A stretch of DNA of 64,000 nt from Ophiobolus disseminans (lineage: Eukaryota; Ascomycota; Dothideomycetes; Pleosporales; Phaeosphaeriaceae), in the NCBI GenBank assembly GCA_010093685.1, contig MU006235.1, positions 449,780-513,779 of the forward strand. Reading direction: 5' to 3'. Within the stretch, counting starts at the first letter, position 1, and each line of letters opens with the position of its first letter. Shown here in pieces: positions 1 to 10,990 of the stretch. The notes under the pieces are model-generated. The model was not told the origin of the DNA. It was given only the letters and a program-made list of their open reading frames with translations, and did not search any database. The translations under genes were made by a program, and so were the position numbers.

Positions 1-456
1 CAAAACTTCCCAACGTAATGTTCTTCTAGCAGGCGTCCCCGGACCCAGTGAAAATTCCCTGGGGCCTGACAATCTGGGGTGGCTTGTGCTGTGGATAGAC
101 AGGGGTGGTATGGTTGGAATTGTTGGGGGTGGCTTGCGGGTAGGGGGAGGCTGAAGTAGGTGGGACTTCAGAGATGGATAGAACACTGAGATGGGTGTTG
201 GATAATCTACCTGGTCTGACAGTTTTAGATGAGGTCGAGTATACAGAATTTGCTGTGGTGCGTTCAAGGTTGTTAGTAGGCTGATAAGGAAAAGATGTGG
301 GAATTTCCAGGGTTCTGTTTGAGTCGCGCTGATATGAACATCTCGACTAGGACGGCTGAGAAGATGGTGCGCTTCCCACGGCAAGGTTTGACTCTTCGTT
401 ACAGGTCCTGATGTTGACGTTGTTATGGTCAGAGATGCGTCTCCACTGACCGACAT
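1..456 (-). CDS. 5' part of an unrecognised gene, cut by the window edge
   Basis: A minus-strand frame starts with ATG at 456 and stays open for all 152 codons to the left edge, so neither its end nor any intron can be seen. The product begins MSVSGDASLTITTSTSG and is rich in Pro, Ser and Thr, with a Pro-rich stretch in its second half; I see no known domain. A TATA-like TATAGTATAAG lies just upstream of the ATG on the minus strand, which supports this start. A chance open frame of this length is unlikely but possible in Pro/Ser-rich sequence. Confidence 0.45.
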   Translation of the reverse strand, partial: MSVSGDASLTITTSTSGPVTKSQTLPWEAHHLLSRPSRDVHISATQTEPWKFPHLFLISLLTTLNAPQQILYTRPHLKLSDQVDYPTPISVFYPSLKSHLLQPPPTRKPPPTIPTIPPLSIHSTSHPRLSGPREFSLGPGTPARRTLRWEVL

Positions 457-689
457 ATTCGCCAACTCTCTTATACTATACAGCATCCCCACCAAAGATG
501 CATATATACCCGAAGTATAAAAATGAAGCACAAAAAGAGTATCGACCACATCTTACACGCGTAGTGGAGTCCGATGTTGGTGGCGCACGGGCCATATGCA
601 AAATTTTATTTAGGCCCTTCATCCCCCACCCCACCACCCGACTTACCAACCACCACCCCTAAATCTCTCGCGATGCAAAAAGATATCTC

Positions 690-767
690 TCTCCGCCTGG
701 GAATCGAACCCAGGTCTCCTGCGAGTTGCATGACAAGCAGAAATACTGACCACTATACTAGCGAAGA
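690..767 (-). tRNA. tRNA-Asp (GTC) with a 7-nt intron
   Basis: Read on the minus strand, the 78 nt fold as a cloverleaf. The acceptor stem TCTTCGC/GCGGAGA has seven pairs including one G-T. The T arm is CTGGG-TTCGATT-CCCAG and the D arm contains TAGTATAGTGGTCAGTA. The anticodon stem is TCTGC/GCAGG, and its loop is 14 nt instead of 7. Removing TGCAACT after position 37 restores TTGTCAC with anticodon GTC (Asp). A TTTTT Pol III terminator lies 8 nt beyond the 3' end (677-681 on the plus strand). Confidence 0.9.
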
Positions 768-1163
768 TGATCTGGCGGTTAGGCCAAAGATGAGAAGTCA
801 TGTTGTGATGACAACGATTGAAAAGAAGTAAAACATATACGTGATATCAATGGACAGTGAGTGTTAGACGATGAGCAAAGCGTTTCGGGAGTGGAGATAC
901 GAACAAGCGATAGGCCATCTATTTTAGGCTAACTCGCCCATGCACACTACCGAATGGCACTCCACAGAAAGCAACATGACTGTGCTTTATTAAAGTCTTT
1001 GAAGGTATTTATAGAAGTGCATCTAGTGGATATCCTTTAAGATTACTCTATGATAGAGGGAGTTGTCGTGTTGCGCTGGTCGCAGTGCGCATTTACATCA
1101 GTGGGCTTTGGAACCTACATGCGCAGTTTGCTAGAATTTCGACCCCAACATGTAGTCCTTGCT
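768..1163. other. intergenic, nothing recognised
   Basis: The stretch between the tRNA and the 3' end of the multicopper oxidase gene. I see no convincing ORF, repeat or RNA. It should hold the 3' UTR of the oxidase. Confidence 0.5.
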
Positions 1164-3383
1164 TCATACGCATGTGTCTTTTGACAAGTTGTGTTCTCGT
1201 CTCTTCTTTGTCGAAGGTGTAGCCGTCCGGTTGTACGCATTCAAGCTCCAAAACCAGTCCAGCTTCTTGTGAATTGCCTCCTCTGTGAAGTCATCAGCAT
1301 TGATGTTCTTTGGCCGAAATTGAGGTTCCATAGGGTCGATGAATAGAGTTGAGTTATCATAGCCCCATTTCGCAAGGTTGGTGACGTTGAACGCAACAAG
1401 CATACTGGTAGGTGTCAGCTTTGCTACTCGTGGCATGACGTTGAAACTTACTCGTGATCTTCATGAACCATATTATGACAATGAAACATACTATCAGCTG
1501 TTAGAGCGACATCACGAAACCTTGAACGAAAGATGAACTCACTAGACACCTGGCCACGGCGCGTACCTTGCAACAACCCTTATAGTCTCATTTGCAGAGA
1601 GCCATACAACATCTTTCATTCCTGCAGCTTCATAGGGTGTGACAATATTTCTTCCGCCCGTTCGGGACAGCACCTGGAAGTCGACCAGATGAATATGTAC
1701 CGGATGCACACCGGCTCCGTTCCCGTTGTGAAACTCCCATATCTCGTCTGCTCCAAGCGCAGGTCGTGTCAAGATCCTATGCTCCACATCGGCCCATCCC
1801 ACGCCGTTGACGAGCCACTTTCCGTTGGAAAGATCACGCTCAAACGTGAAATTCCTCGTCACGCTCACTTGCGGTGGCGGAGGGATATAGCGCAGGTTGG
1901 CTGGGATGGCGCCGTTGTTGCTGCCATCGCTGACAGAGGTACCTACAACAAAGCGCATGACTCGATCGGTGGCGGCGAAGTCAATGTTGCCAAATATCCC
2001 GTTGGCGTTGCGCATGGTTATGTTCTTGTTAGCGAAAGCCGCAAAGTCGAGAATAATCTCGTATCGCTCGCCCATGGCGAAAGCCAACGACAAGGTCCGA
2101 ACGGGATGATTGAAGAGGCCTAGATAGTATCAGCTGTCTGTATCCAAGCTTACCTCATGAGACTTGCCGGCATCTGAGGCAATGACATCGAAACCTATGG
2201 CGCCTCCTTCGAATCCTTCATGGAGCGAAAGGGTAAATGCTGAATCCGTGAGAAAGAGAACATAAGTATAAGTCATGGAGACGACGCACAACGACTCACG
2301 GCACCGTTGAGTAAACGAAGGCGGTATTTCCGTGGCTCAACAGCCATGTACGGCCACGGCTGCCCGTTCCTGGATCGATGTCAATACCTAGGTAGTCATG
2401 AAAGGACTGATTAATGAGTGCCTCACACTTGTATGATGTCTCCCGGAAGTCCGTTGTTTCCGTTGGTGTCATAAAAGAGAGATCCATTTCTAGAGTACTC
2501 CTTTGCAGAGATCAAGAGTGGAACGTCATAATTTCCAGTAGGCAGCCTCAGAGCGGTTTCTTCGTCGTCGGACAAGAGGTAGAAGCCATTTTGCCCCATG
2601 TATACATTGACACTCGTTTCGAACTCGGTATGGTCCTGGGAATCATGAGCAGAGATTTTGATACTAAGCTCACTTTATACTGACATGATACCAGATGGTG
2701 CGGGCATTTTGAGCATTCGGATAATGGTAGTCCTTGAATTGACCAGGATAAGCATAGTCCGATGCCCATCCATCGAAAGGCGCCCGGTTGTACTGCCCAT
2801 GAACATGTACTGACATCTTTGTTGGACCGTTGTTGATGTATCTAACGACTGCTTCTGCACGGTATGTTAGTTTTAGACCATACATGAAGACGAAACACTT
2901 GCCTCGACCCTTCCGCATCATAAGCTTGGGCCCAGGTTCTATTCCATCATATCCTACCATGTGCGTAAGAGGTAAGTCTGGGTATACCTGTTTCTCAAGA
3001 GCTTTGACTTCGATTTCGTAGAAGTCGATCGCCCCTCCTGTAACTTTGTCCGTGTATGTACTAGTGTAGTCAATATTTGGGAATCGATACTGCGTTAGAT
3101 AGTGCTCAACATACAGCTTTGGCTGCTTAACCGGCGGCATTGGCAACGGAAATTGGAAAAACCACTTGTACTCTGGGCTGATCCATCCGCCGGTGGGCAG
3201 AACGCGGCCGCCGTCAGTTCCTGTCGATGTGCTTCTCGAAGGCACAGTGCTTGAACTCGTTTGGCTAGAACTTTCGAGTGCATAAATGGACGTGGCTAGA
3301 ATGCTTAGTGTGAACAGAACGCCGCGTGTGAAGTTTTTCGGTGGGGACATAATGACTGCACCCCTTTCCATGCGTGTGGACAT
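1164..3383 (-). CDS. secreted multicopper oxidase, bilirubin oxidase/CotA type
   Basis: Eight exons: 3383-2903, 2854-2685, 2635-2427, 2369-2290, 2239-2168, 2119-1543, 1490-1452, 1404-1164. They join into a 622-aa protein. It should oxidise a phenolic or pyrrole substrate and reduce O2 to water outside the cell. A hydrophobic N-terminal segment (GVLFTLSILATSIYA) is a likely signal peptide; Met12 (3350) is an alternative start. Copper ligands are all present: HVHG (177-180), WYHDHTE (215-221), HPVHIH (476-481) and HCHNMVHEDHDM (533-544) with the type-1 Cys at 534. WPYMAVEPRKYRLRLLN and ASDAGLFNHPV are typical of the bilirubin oxidase/CotA branch rather than basidiomycete laccases. Two introns (2902-2855 and 2167-2120) use GC donors (GCAAGT). 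Substrate is unknown. Confidence 0.88.
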
Positions 3384-4712
3384 GCGAATCGAGGTGTGTT
3401 ATGGTGCCTCGTATGCTCTGCCGTCGGGGAACTATTTTACCCTTCAAAATCATTGCGAGAGGCAACTAAGATTGAAGAGAGAATTAGTCCCGAGATATGG
3501 CTGAGGTGCGGAAGCATGAAAGCCATTAGGCGATGCAAGGGAAATGAATGTTGACGTGCATGATTTATCGATCTCGCATTTGATAACTGTATCCATACTG
3601 TCGGGTAAGGTCTGCAGCACTATCACTATCGTGGTCGATGTATGTCGCAGGCTTCATAGATCGTGTTGCGTTGTATATATATATCGATCAGGCGGTCGTA
3701 TTCACGATCAATGATGAGGACACATTATTTCCTAAGCAAGACCTGAATATATCCGATCTTGTTGCTCGTAGTATTCCATGCGGAGATAGATCAACTGAGA
3801 CTGAGATTGGTAGTTAGTTTCAGAAACGCAGGAGGTGGAGAGGCCGAAGACGCTTTCCGATCTCCACAGGCTCTTGTCTAAATAAGGCACGCTAGTGAAT
3901 TGCCTGGTTTCGAACACAAGTCTCCCGAGGTCGTGATCACCACCACCACCTCATTCGCACTTGCTGGTACAAGCAAGGTCGGACCGATCTATCATTTATT
4001 CTAGTATTACCCGGTACACCGTTCATCATCAGCTCAGACACCGTGAATGTGGCGAGCTAATTTCGCCATCCTCGCTGGCCTGGACAGCGTGCACGCCCGG
4101 AAAGGCAGCCCTTGAGGGCTCCAGACACAGCGTCACCATAGAACCATCACATATGACAGGTTTCAAAATTCCTTGTCATGACGAGAGTATTTTGGTTATT
4201 TAATGCACACTTCGGACCAAATGGAGCGGTTTCGAGACACTACCGACCACTACCTAATCTCGTGCGTCGCAAAACAAGTACCTGCCGTCGGGGTGAACCA
4301 ATTCAGCAACACGACATATGGATGAGACGATACATGCGTTATGCACGCGCGTGCTTCCGTTGAGCGCCACATCCTCGGAATCTTCGACCCTGTGTTGTAC
4401 AGCGGCGTGCGATCGACAATGTTTCCGAAGGCTCGTACACATCACAGCCCCCTGATCATTAGTCTTCGTTTGCAGATAAGCTTGCGGACAAATTGGTTGA
4501 ATCAAGTAATTGACTAGATTCAATTTGGACGAGCTCCTACACATATATCGGCAAGTGCTGTAGTACGTGTTCGCTCTCATGCCCTGTTTGATCATCGGTA
4601 AATACACGAGACGCAATCAACGCTTTCTGCTCAACGGCCGTCAGTCCGACTCCATTGTGCTCACCGACAACGCTCACTGTCCCGTTTTCTTCCACTTCGT
4701 CCTCCATTTTAC
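3384..4712. other. intergenic, nothing recognised
   Basis: About 1.3 kb upstream of the oxidase. It holds a TATATATATA tract near 3677-3686 and only short ORFs without recognisable features. It probably contains the oxidase promoter at its left end. Confidence 0.5.
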
Positions 4713-5144
4713 TTATACTTTAAAACTGCATCCTCCTTCAGTCACCGCAGGCTCCAGCGCCACTCTGAACGCCTTCTGCTGTTTGTTGAGCTCTCTTCCT
4801 TTCTTTTCTAAGAACACCCGTCGCTGCTCTAGACTTGCTTTCTTCACCGGCTTCCATTCAGCGCGAATGTTGATCGGGAACTCCTCGAGCATTAAAACGA
4901 TTGATTGGGCGTAAGACACCACTATTTCCAGACCGCGGAGCTTCGTCGACAATTGTGTAGTCATGGAACCATGAGGTAAACTACGCTTCAAGTCGTCATG
5001 GGCCACTCGAAGCTGCTCTTTGACCTTTTCATGCCATTGGATCGAAACGGCGACGCTGTTCAAGATAGAGTCATATGCCTTTTTTAGCGATTGTGTGATA
5101 GCAGTGGTATCCGAGCTTACAATTTCCTTGGGTGGAGGTGACAT
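4713..5144 (-). CDS. small helical protein, member 1 of a tandem trio
   Basis: Single-exon 143-aa ORF with a true ATG (MSPPPKEIV). The product is predicted to be almost all helical and charged, with no signal peptide or membrane segment. Its centre (TKLRGLEIVVSYAQSIVLML...FPINIRAEW) resembles the C-terminal parts of the next two minus-strand ORFs, which carry ALRTLVEDFKDQFGEDWDW and GLRGIVGRFKERWRELG. The three lie head to tail. I do not recognise the family and give no function. Confidence 0.6.
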   Translation of the reverse strand: MSPPPKEIVSSDTTAITQSLKKAYDSILNSVAVSIQWHEKVKEQLRVAHDDLKRSLPHGSMTTQLSTKLRGLEIVVSYAQSIVLMLEEFPINIRAEWKPVKKASLEQRRVFLEKKGRELNKQQKAFRVALEPAVTEGGCSFKV

Positions 5145-5402
5145 GCTATGATCGTTGAAGTAAGTGGTATGTGATCAACCAATGAAGGATGTAACGAGGG
5201 AACAATGCTGCTAGTGTTATACCTGCACTTGGTTGTGCATCGCTTGCTTGTTGGAGGATCTGCTGATACAGCAAGGCAAGTGATGACATCGCGTGGGTCT
5301 CAATTTGTTTTGATATCCTGAATACTCATACTGGCCGTTTATCATTGGACCGCTTTTAGCGGCTCCACTACACACTCTGAGGCCCTCCCATCTAATCTTC
5401 GC

Positions 5403-5699
5403 TCACGTCTGCCAACCCTGCTCAGAACCATCTTCAGCGCGCTCCAACCTCTTCATCCAATCCCAATCCTCTCCAAACTGATCCTTGAAATCTTCTACCA
5501 GAGTCCTAAGCGCTCTAGCCTGCGCCACCATGACATCCAACCTGCTCAGATACAGATCATGTTGAGATTTTCCATTGGGCGACATCGCTTCATAGATTGA
5601 CGACTCTTCGGTGCGAAGTCTTGTATCCTTCGCTCGCCTACCCTCGCTGACGTAGCTATCTAGCACCGCCCTGGCATTCACGAGTGCCGCAAGCAACAC
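5403..5699 (-). CDS. small helical protein, member 2 of a tandem trio; 5' end uncertain
   Basis: The open frame has no ATG at its 5' end: it opens at GTG (5699), and the first internal Met starts MSPNGKSQHDLYL. An in-frame ATG about 70 bases upstream (ATGAACACATCG) is separated from it by a TAG, and I found no good intron that would remove the stop. The frame encodes a helical, charged protein ending EQGWQT, with ALRTLVEDFKDQFGEDWDW shared in outline with its two neighbours. It is either a gene with a missed 5' exon, a short protein from the internal Met, or a decaying copy. Confidence 0.45.
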   Translation of the reverse strand: MLLAALVNARAVLDSYVSEGRRAKDTRLRTEESSIYEAMSPNGKSQHDLYLSRLDVMVAQARALRTLVEDFKDQFGEDWDWMKRLERAEDGSEQGWQT

Positions 5700-5986
5700 T
5701 TCGATGCCTTGATTCTATAGATTACGAATCGTTGTGTGAGGATCGCCTCCAGGGCATTTCGATGTGTTCATTGTGTTTCGAGGAACAAGTATTGATATCG
5801 AGAGATGGTGATGACGCTCTCAAGGTAAGCACCATGATTAGGAACATCTGAATAGGGGTAGCGGTTTGCTGACAAGCATTGCCTCGCAATTGATTAGATT
5901 TGGGGTTTGAAGTCCAAAAACTACGCGTGTCAGGTGTACCCTAATTCACAATCATCCTTTACACGAACATCATATCTCCAAATACT

Positions 5987-6445
5987 TCATGAAGCCTCCG
6001 ATCTCATCTCTGTGCCCCCCTCTCCCTCCACCTCCCCCTTTCCCCAAAGCTCACCTCCAAGCTCCCTCCACCTCTCCTTGAACCTTCCTACAATGCCTCT
6101 TAGCCCCTCCGTCTTCGAACACAAGAACTGCGTCTTCTGCTCCGTGTTCCCCTTCTGGACCACCAGCCACGTAAACTCGAACCCTTTCTCCCACGCATCC
6201 AGCTGCTGATGCTGTTCTTTGCATAACGTGGAAAGAGCACTGCTTGGGTCGGCGTCTTTGATCATGGACAAGAGCTCGGCACGGCCGCGGGCGAGGAATG
6301 CGTGGAGATCGTGGAGGAGTGAGGCTTGGGTGGATTCGAAGGCTACGACGTGTGGGGGTTTAGGGGGTGGTTGCGGTTGCATGGCGTGTGCGTGGTTGAG
6401 ATTGGGATTCGAGAAAAGGAATGGTTTTGGGGTTACGGGTGACAT
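5987..6445 (-). CDS. small helical protein, member 3 of a tandem trio
   Basis: 152 aa from the ATG at 6445 (MSPVTPKPFLF). The open frame extends to a TTG at 6460, but ATG is the sensible start. A Pro/Gln-rich N-terminus (about residues 1-33) is followed by two helical stretches and the shared motif GLRGIVGRFKERWRELG, then a Gly/Glu-rich tail. Like member 1 it starts with MSP. Together with 4713-5144 and 5403-5699 it forms a same-strand array of related small proteins. Function unknown; no known domain recognised. Confidence 0.6.
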   Translation of the reverse strand: MSPVTPKPFLFSNPNLNHAHAMQPQPPPKPPHVVAFESTQASLLHDLHAFLARGRAELLSMIKDADPSSALSTLCKEQHQQLDAWEKGFEFTWLVVQKGNTEQKTQFLCSKTEGLRGIVGRFKERWRELGGELWGKGEVEGEGGTEMRSEAS

Positions 6446-6765
6446 TTGTGATTGCTGCAATGGTCAGGCGGGCGCTCGAGATGGGTAGCATTTTGTTTGG
6501 TATACACAGTGTTCGCGCTATCTTAGTCGTGTAGACGAGTCTGAGTTGAGGTGGTTTGGGAAATTCGGGGGTTGATAAGGTGCCAGGTGATTGTGGAGTT
6601 TGCTTGTGTGGTTTATCAAGGACCAGCAGGCGCAAAAGGAAGTAGTTCGCGGTATCCCGGTGAGTGATAACAGTGGTCAGTGCAGCGGTTTTTACCCCTA
6701 CAGTTTAACTTGTCCGTTGGGCTAACTTTTCCCAAACATAGTCTCTCAATTGTCTTATATACACA
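6446..6765. other. intergenic, nothing recognised
   Basis: Sequence between member 3 of the trio and the 3' end of the hemerythrin-like gene. No gene, RNA or repeat seen. Confidence 0.5.
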
Positions 6766-7812
6766 TTACATCTCTCCCTCCCCATCCCCATCCCCATCCC
6801 CATCCCCACCACTCTCCCCCAACGCGTACAACCCTCTCCTCCTCCCCCACGCATCGCAGCTCGCAAACTTCCACCACCCCCAATGCACACTCCCCGCCCC
6901 ATTAACCAGCCCCCACCTCACCAGCGCCGGCATAGGCGGCCAATCCCTCCACATGCCCTCCTCATACTCGGCGTCCAGATTCATGAGGAAAAAGGGCACG
7001 ACGTCAAACGTGCCCGCCTTGGTAACCGTCTTCTTACCCCACGCCTTGAAGACTGCTGCTGCGCGTTCTGATTCTGGGGTACCGGGCTGTGGTGCGGATG
7101 GTAGGTCGGCGAATGATGCGATGGTGGCGATCTCGTGGTGGAAGTGGTGTTCAAAGGGGGATTGGAAGGCGCGCATTAGGGTCACGAGGTGTGTGCCGTT
7201 GAAAGCGTTTGGCGTGGCCAGTCCACTTAGATATTCTTCGAATGCAGCGAGACCACCCAGGAAGCTTTCTGCGGGAAATCAGTTGTCCCGTCACCATCTG
7301 TTCGAGAGGAGAATGCGTACCGTGTTCGCTATGTGTTTCTTTCCAGATATCTTGTCCTCCCTCCCCTAGCACCTCCTCAACTTTCGGAAACAACTCCTCC
7401 TCTTCATCATCATGATGGCTCTTAACAAAGCGATACCACGTCGCCGCATACCCCACGAAACTCGCTTTATCCACCTCTTTCACATACGGAGCCTGTAGGT
7501 AAATCGAGTTATACCCGCGCAAGATGGCGTTGTGGATATGCGCCATGTGCGTTGCGCCTATCGTGAAGATATCTGTCTGCATTGTGGTTAGTTGGGAGAT
7601 CAGGGAGGAGGAGTGTGGAATTAGGAAAAAGATACGCGTGAGTTTTAGGTAGGGGGCTTGGAAGCGGGCTGAGGTAGGTTTTGTGTGGGCTTTTTAGGGC
7701 GAATGAGGAGCGTGTATAGGGGAGGTGAACGTACCTTCCCCGTCCCAAACATCGGCGTCTCCACCAATTTACAAGGCCCATCAGCCCACGCCTCCATCTT
7801 CGTCTCAGCCAT
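6766..7812 (-). CDS. hemerythrin-like (HHE domain) protein
   Basis: Three exons, 7812-7735, 7576-7321 and 7268-6766, give 278 aa. The first exon encodes MAETKMEAWADGPCKLVETP, giving a cytosolic-type start without a signal peptide. Metal-binding style motifs are seen: ATHMAHIHN (about 34-42), KSHHDDEEEELFP (about 77-89), and SPFEHHFHHEIATI in exon 3. These fit the HHE/hemerythrin four-helix family, which binds non-haem diiron and is linked to oxygen or redox sensing. The C-terminus ends in a (DG)n tract coded by a CCCATC hexamer repeat, so tail length may vary between strains. Intron 1 (7577-7734) is 158 bp, long for this window. Family call good, role unknown. Confidence 0.82.
6778..6810. repeat. 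CCCATC hexamer microsatellite inside a CDS
   Basis: Four to five near-perfect CCCATC units on the plus strand encode the Asp-Gly tail of the hemerythrin-like protein on the minus strand. Unit gain or loss would stay in frame. Confidence 0.85.
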
Positions 7813-8370
7813 GATAAACTTAGGCGTCGGTCTATAAATCCAAATCGCAAGAAAAAGCGCTTGAAAAGCAGCGAGAATTTAAGTCCTAGATGATGGCATT
7901 GCACAGCATTCTTCCAAAACATTTGCAGCACACCCATATTGATATATACACAAACTTGCCTAGACCCGCGGACTAAGCGGCCTCTGCGAGGGTGGAGTGT
8001 TGGCATCGCGAAAGTGGCGCGTGGTGGTGTGAGCGGGTCGTAAGATAGTATAAGGGGAGTTTGATTGGTCAGTACAGTTTCAACGTCTGTCATCGCATAT
8101 TTGGAAGCAGGGAATGGAGCAGATGAAACTTCAATACTCAAGCTAAGGATGTGTCTTTCTCCGTTTAGCACGACATCTAACATCCCAAGCGCACATTGCG
8201 CACCGTACAGTAAATCGGAGTCCGGGCGCTCGGCAGCCCTGAGAGATGGCAGGAGATATGTTTGCCATATAGCGAGCGCATCCACCCCGCCTCCATCTGG
8301 TCCATGTCAAATAAATCATGAAGATAATCCTCGCCTCTTTACCCCGGCTCCATCAATATCGTCAGAGCCT
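7813..8370. other. promoter region of the hemerythrin-like gene
   Basis: 558 bp between the hemerythrin-like start and the 3' end of the next minus-strand gene. The ORFs here are antisense or 5' UTR shadows. No gene recognised. Confidence 0.45.
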
Positions 8371-10042
8371 TTACTCCCCGCCCCATCCTTTCTTCATCGC
8401 CCATTCCCATGAACCCCAACCCTCATGATCCCTCGGACGCACCCTGAACGCCTCTGGTTTGTCCCACGTGTGTCCTTCAGTAACGACAGCAGGCTTCCAG
8501 TCGTCCATGTAGCCAATGCCGTAGAAGCCGAGACCATATCTCTTACCCGTCTCTTGCAGTGGCGTAAGCGGACGCTCTTCGCCAAGCAGGTCGATGGCGC
8601 CGAAGTGAAGAAGCGTATCGATGTTTGGCTCGGGCAGCTGGTCGATCAAGGTGTGAACGTCGTCGTCCGAGGCGCTCAAGTCGGTTGCTGAAGGCGCGAC
8701 GTGTCCCTCGAAGCAGTTGATTGGCTGGGACTCGTACTTCTGGGGACTGTGAGAAACGTGCGGCGGCAGGGGCTCTTGGTGTGAGTATACTTCAGCAGGG
8801 GTGGGCCAGCTTGCATCAGCTCCGATGGGCTGCTGCTGAGGCTGTTGCTGTGGCTGCTGCTGCGGCGTTATGTAGGGCGAAGGTGCGAAGTAATTGCGTT
8901 GAGCTTGAACAGGCTCCGCGGGCCTCCAGATCGCATCGTCGGGGTAGATGTCTGCAGCGGACGGTTCTGGGCCTTGATCAGTACGCTTAGGCCTGGCGCG
9001 TAGGCGCTTTTTTGTTAATGGAAGACGAGCATGCTGCGAAAAGGGAGTGCTGGACTGGCCGACGTTGGATCTGTGAGGCTGGAAGTAGTTGGACGGACCC
9101 GGCGTTGCTTTCTGCTGTGGCGTAGCTGGACCAGTAAGTATCTGCTCGTCCTCCACCGTGACCATCCGGGGCATTTGACTACCAAAGCCAGGTGGCGCGC
9201 ACACAACTTTCGTGGCCTGAGCAACCTCCTCCGCGGGCGAGCCATGCACGACGAAAGGATCTTGTGGCTCCCGAGGTGCCCGGATGGTCTCATCTGACGA
9301 GTCGCTCCGGCTCTTCATCATACTGGCTAGAGTTTCCGCAGTCAGGGGTGTGCCTTGAGCTCTGGTAAGTAGCTTACTGTGGAACGGATCGAAGGCAGCT
9401 TGCGAGCCGAGCGAGGTGTGCGAATGTGCTGGCGACTCGTTGACGGTGAATACTTTCTTTGCGCCGGGTAGCCCGAGGCTTGCGCTCAGTTCATCCATAT
9501 CTGCGAGAGCAAAGATAGGCTCTGGTGGATGTTGCGGGTACATATCAAAGGGCATAAATGAAGCTGTTGCGCTGGATTCGTGCTGGAGAAGGGCCTGTTG
9601 ATGCAAAGGTGAGTTTATCGTGCATTGAGCTGAAGCGTGCGAGGTGTCTATAATGGTTAGTAATGAACTCCATTCAGCTATAGAGTCGCTCACCTCCAAA
9701 GGCTCTCATTAGCTCCGGCGAGATACCACTGGCAATCAAGTCTTGCAGTCGCAACGGCGTGTGAGCCGAGCCGCTTGCCACTGTCCGATCAGATGCACGC
9801 CTGTTTTTGGAGATGTGTAACAAGTCCTCTGTAGCATCGTTAACAGTCTGGTAGGTATGACAAGTGAACAACTTACCCTGTGGAATCGCCGATAACCTTG
9901 AGCCAGACTCGCCCTCCTCTGCAGACCCGGTAGCGAAGGCGAAATCTTCCGTCTGTTCCGCAGCCGGTGCTGTTATCGGACTGAAGGCAGCGGCCTCAGG
10001 ATTGAATGAGACCTTTCGTTCGGTTGGATCAGAACGCTCCAT
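8371..10042 (-). CDS. 525-aa disordered protein, unrecognised
   Basis: Three exons: 10042-9877, 9828-9694, 9647-8371. The start is MERSDPTERKVSF. Intron 1 is 48 bp if the acceptor at 9829 is used, giving ...IPQEDLLHISKNRR; the later acceptor before GCGTGC would break the frame. Most of the protein is Pro/Ser/Gln-rich and probably disordered, with a PQQQ tract near residue 380. The best-ordered part is the C-terminus (about 430-525), with GLGFYGIGYMDDWKP and GWGSWEWAMKKGW. No known domain recognised. The frame is also open upstream to 10270 with an ATG, so a longer N-terminus is possible. Confidence 0.7.
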
Positions 10043-10990
10043 GTTCGCTATGCTTCTCAAGTTGGAGTTCCCAAGGTGGAAGAAGGGGCTGAGGGTAGCT
10101 TTGAGTCGCAGCAGTTGGTGGCTATGTAATGCAAGACCGCGCAGGTAGTGAATGCGACAGTCACCTCCGTTTTCCCACCATTCACCTCGAGTAATAGTTC
10201 GACGAACGGATGCGCGATGACAATCAGACTTGGCGGCGACTTCGTTGCGTGGCACAACTGTGAACGGCAATGCTCACGTCGCAAAGGACGTATCAGTACT
10301 TTTGAGGCTCAAGACAAGCAATGGCGACAGTGCTTTTGACGACCCCCGAGACGAGAGTCGCGGTTGTATCTGAGGTCTCGGAGCGAAGGGCAGGTCGTGA
10401 TGTCGAGGTGAAAGCGAGATGAGAGATAGTAAGGCCAGCGCGCCAGCGCTGCCAGGGTCGCGTCGCGCAGGTGAAGGCGCGCATATCTTTCCGTTGCGCG
10501 ATCCAGCGTGCAAACGCGTGGATTCGGGCGGCGACGTAGCTCCTAGGTTGCCGATATTGTGTTGCTGTTCTCTCACCAGGCCAAATCACGTGGCTTTGAA
10601 TCTGCTTACCTAGGTAAGGTCCACGTGCCCCCCACGATCTCAGTCAGCGAATGCAACTACTCGAAAGCTTGTGGGTGCACGGCCACGACGACCATGACTG
10701 CTCGTGTGACTGCCTATTACATTTGCCAATCAGATTTGAGCTGTGACGCGCTTGCCAACCCACAGAGTTAGTACAACGCATTCAAATACCTCGCACCGCG
10801 TTGGACTATACCTCGCGCATTCACTTTTCACTTCATTCACATTCCGACCACAGCATTGCTGCTTCACTTTTCTCCTCATCGCTAACTGTGGCACTCCACA
10901 GCAAGCGACCCAGACTCGTCAACATGCGCCAAAGGTTTTCAACGAACATCAACACTCGAATCACTCAACCAGAAACCTTTCACGTCGAAT
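10043..10990. promoter_or_regulatory. divergent intergenic region
   Basis: About 950 bp between divergently transcribed genes, so it should hold both promoters and 5' UTRs. The plus-strand leader just before 10991 is CT/CA-rich, as in many fungal 5' UTRs. Short ORFs here are not supported. Confidence 0.4.

Noticed and set aside
1533..2123. 196-aa plus-strand ORF
   Set aside because: Antisense to the conserved multicopper oxidase exon; no protein features of its own.
3880..3960. tRNA-like GTTTCGAACAC sequence
   Set aside because: No acceptor or anticodon stem can be formed around it.
7509..8285. 258-aa minus-strand ORF
   Set aside because: It reads through intron 1 and the promoter of the hemerythrin-like gene in another frame.
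10043..10270. 76-residue N-terminal extension of the 525-aa protein
   Set aside because: Composition is like 5' UTR; the ATG at 10042 starts a more protein-like sequence. Not excluded.
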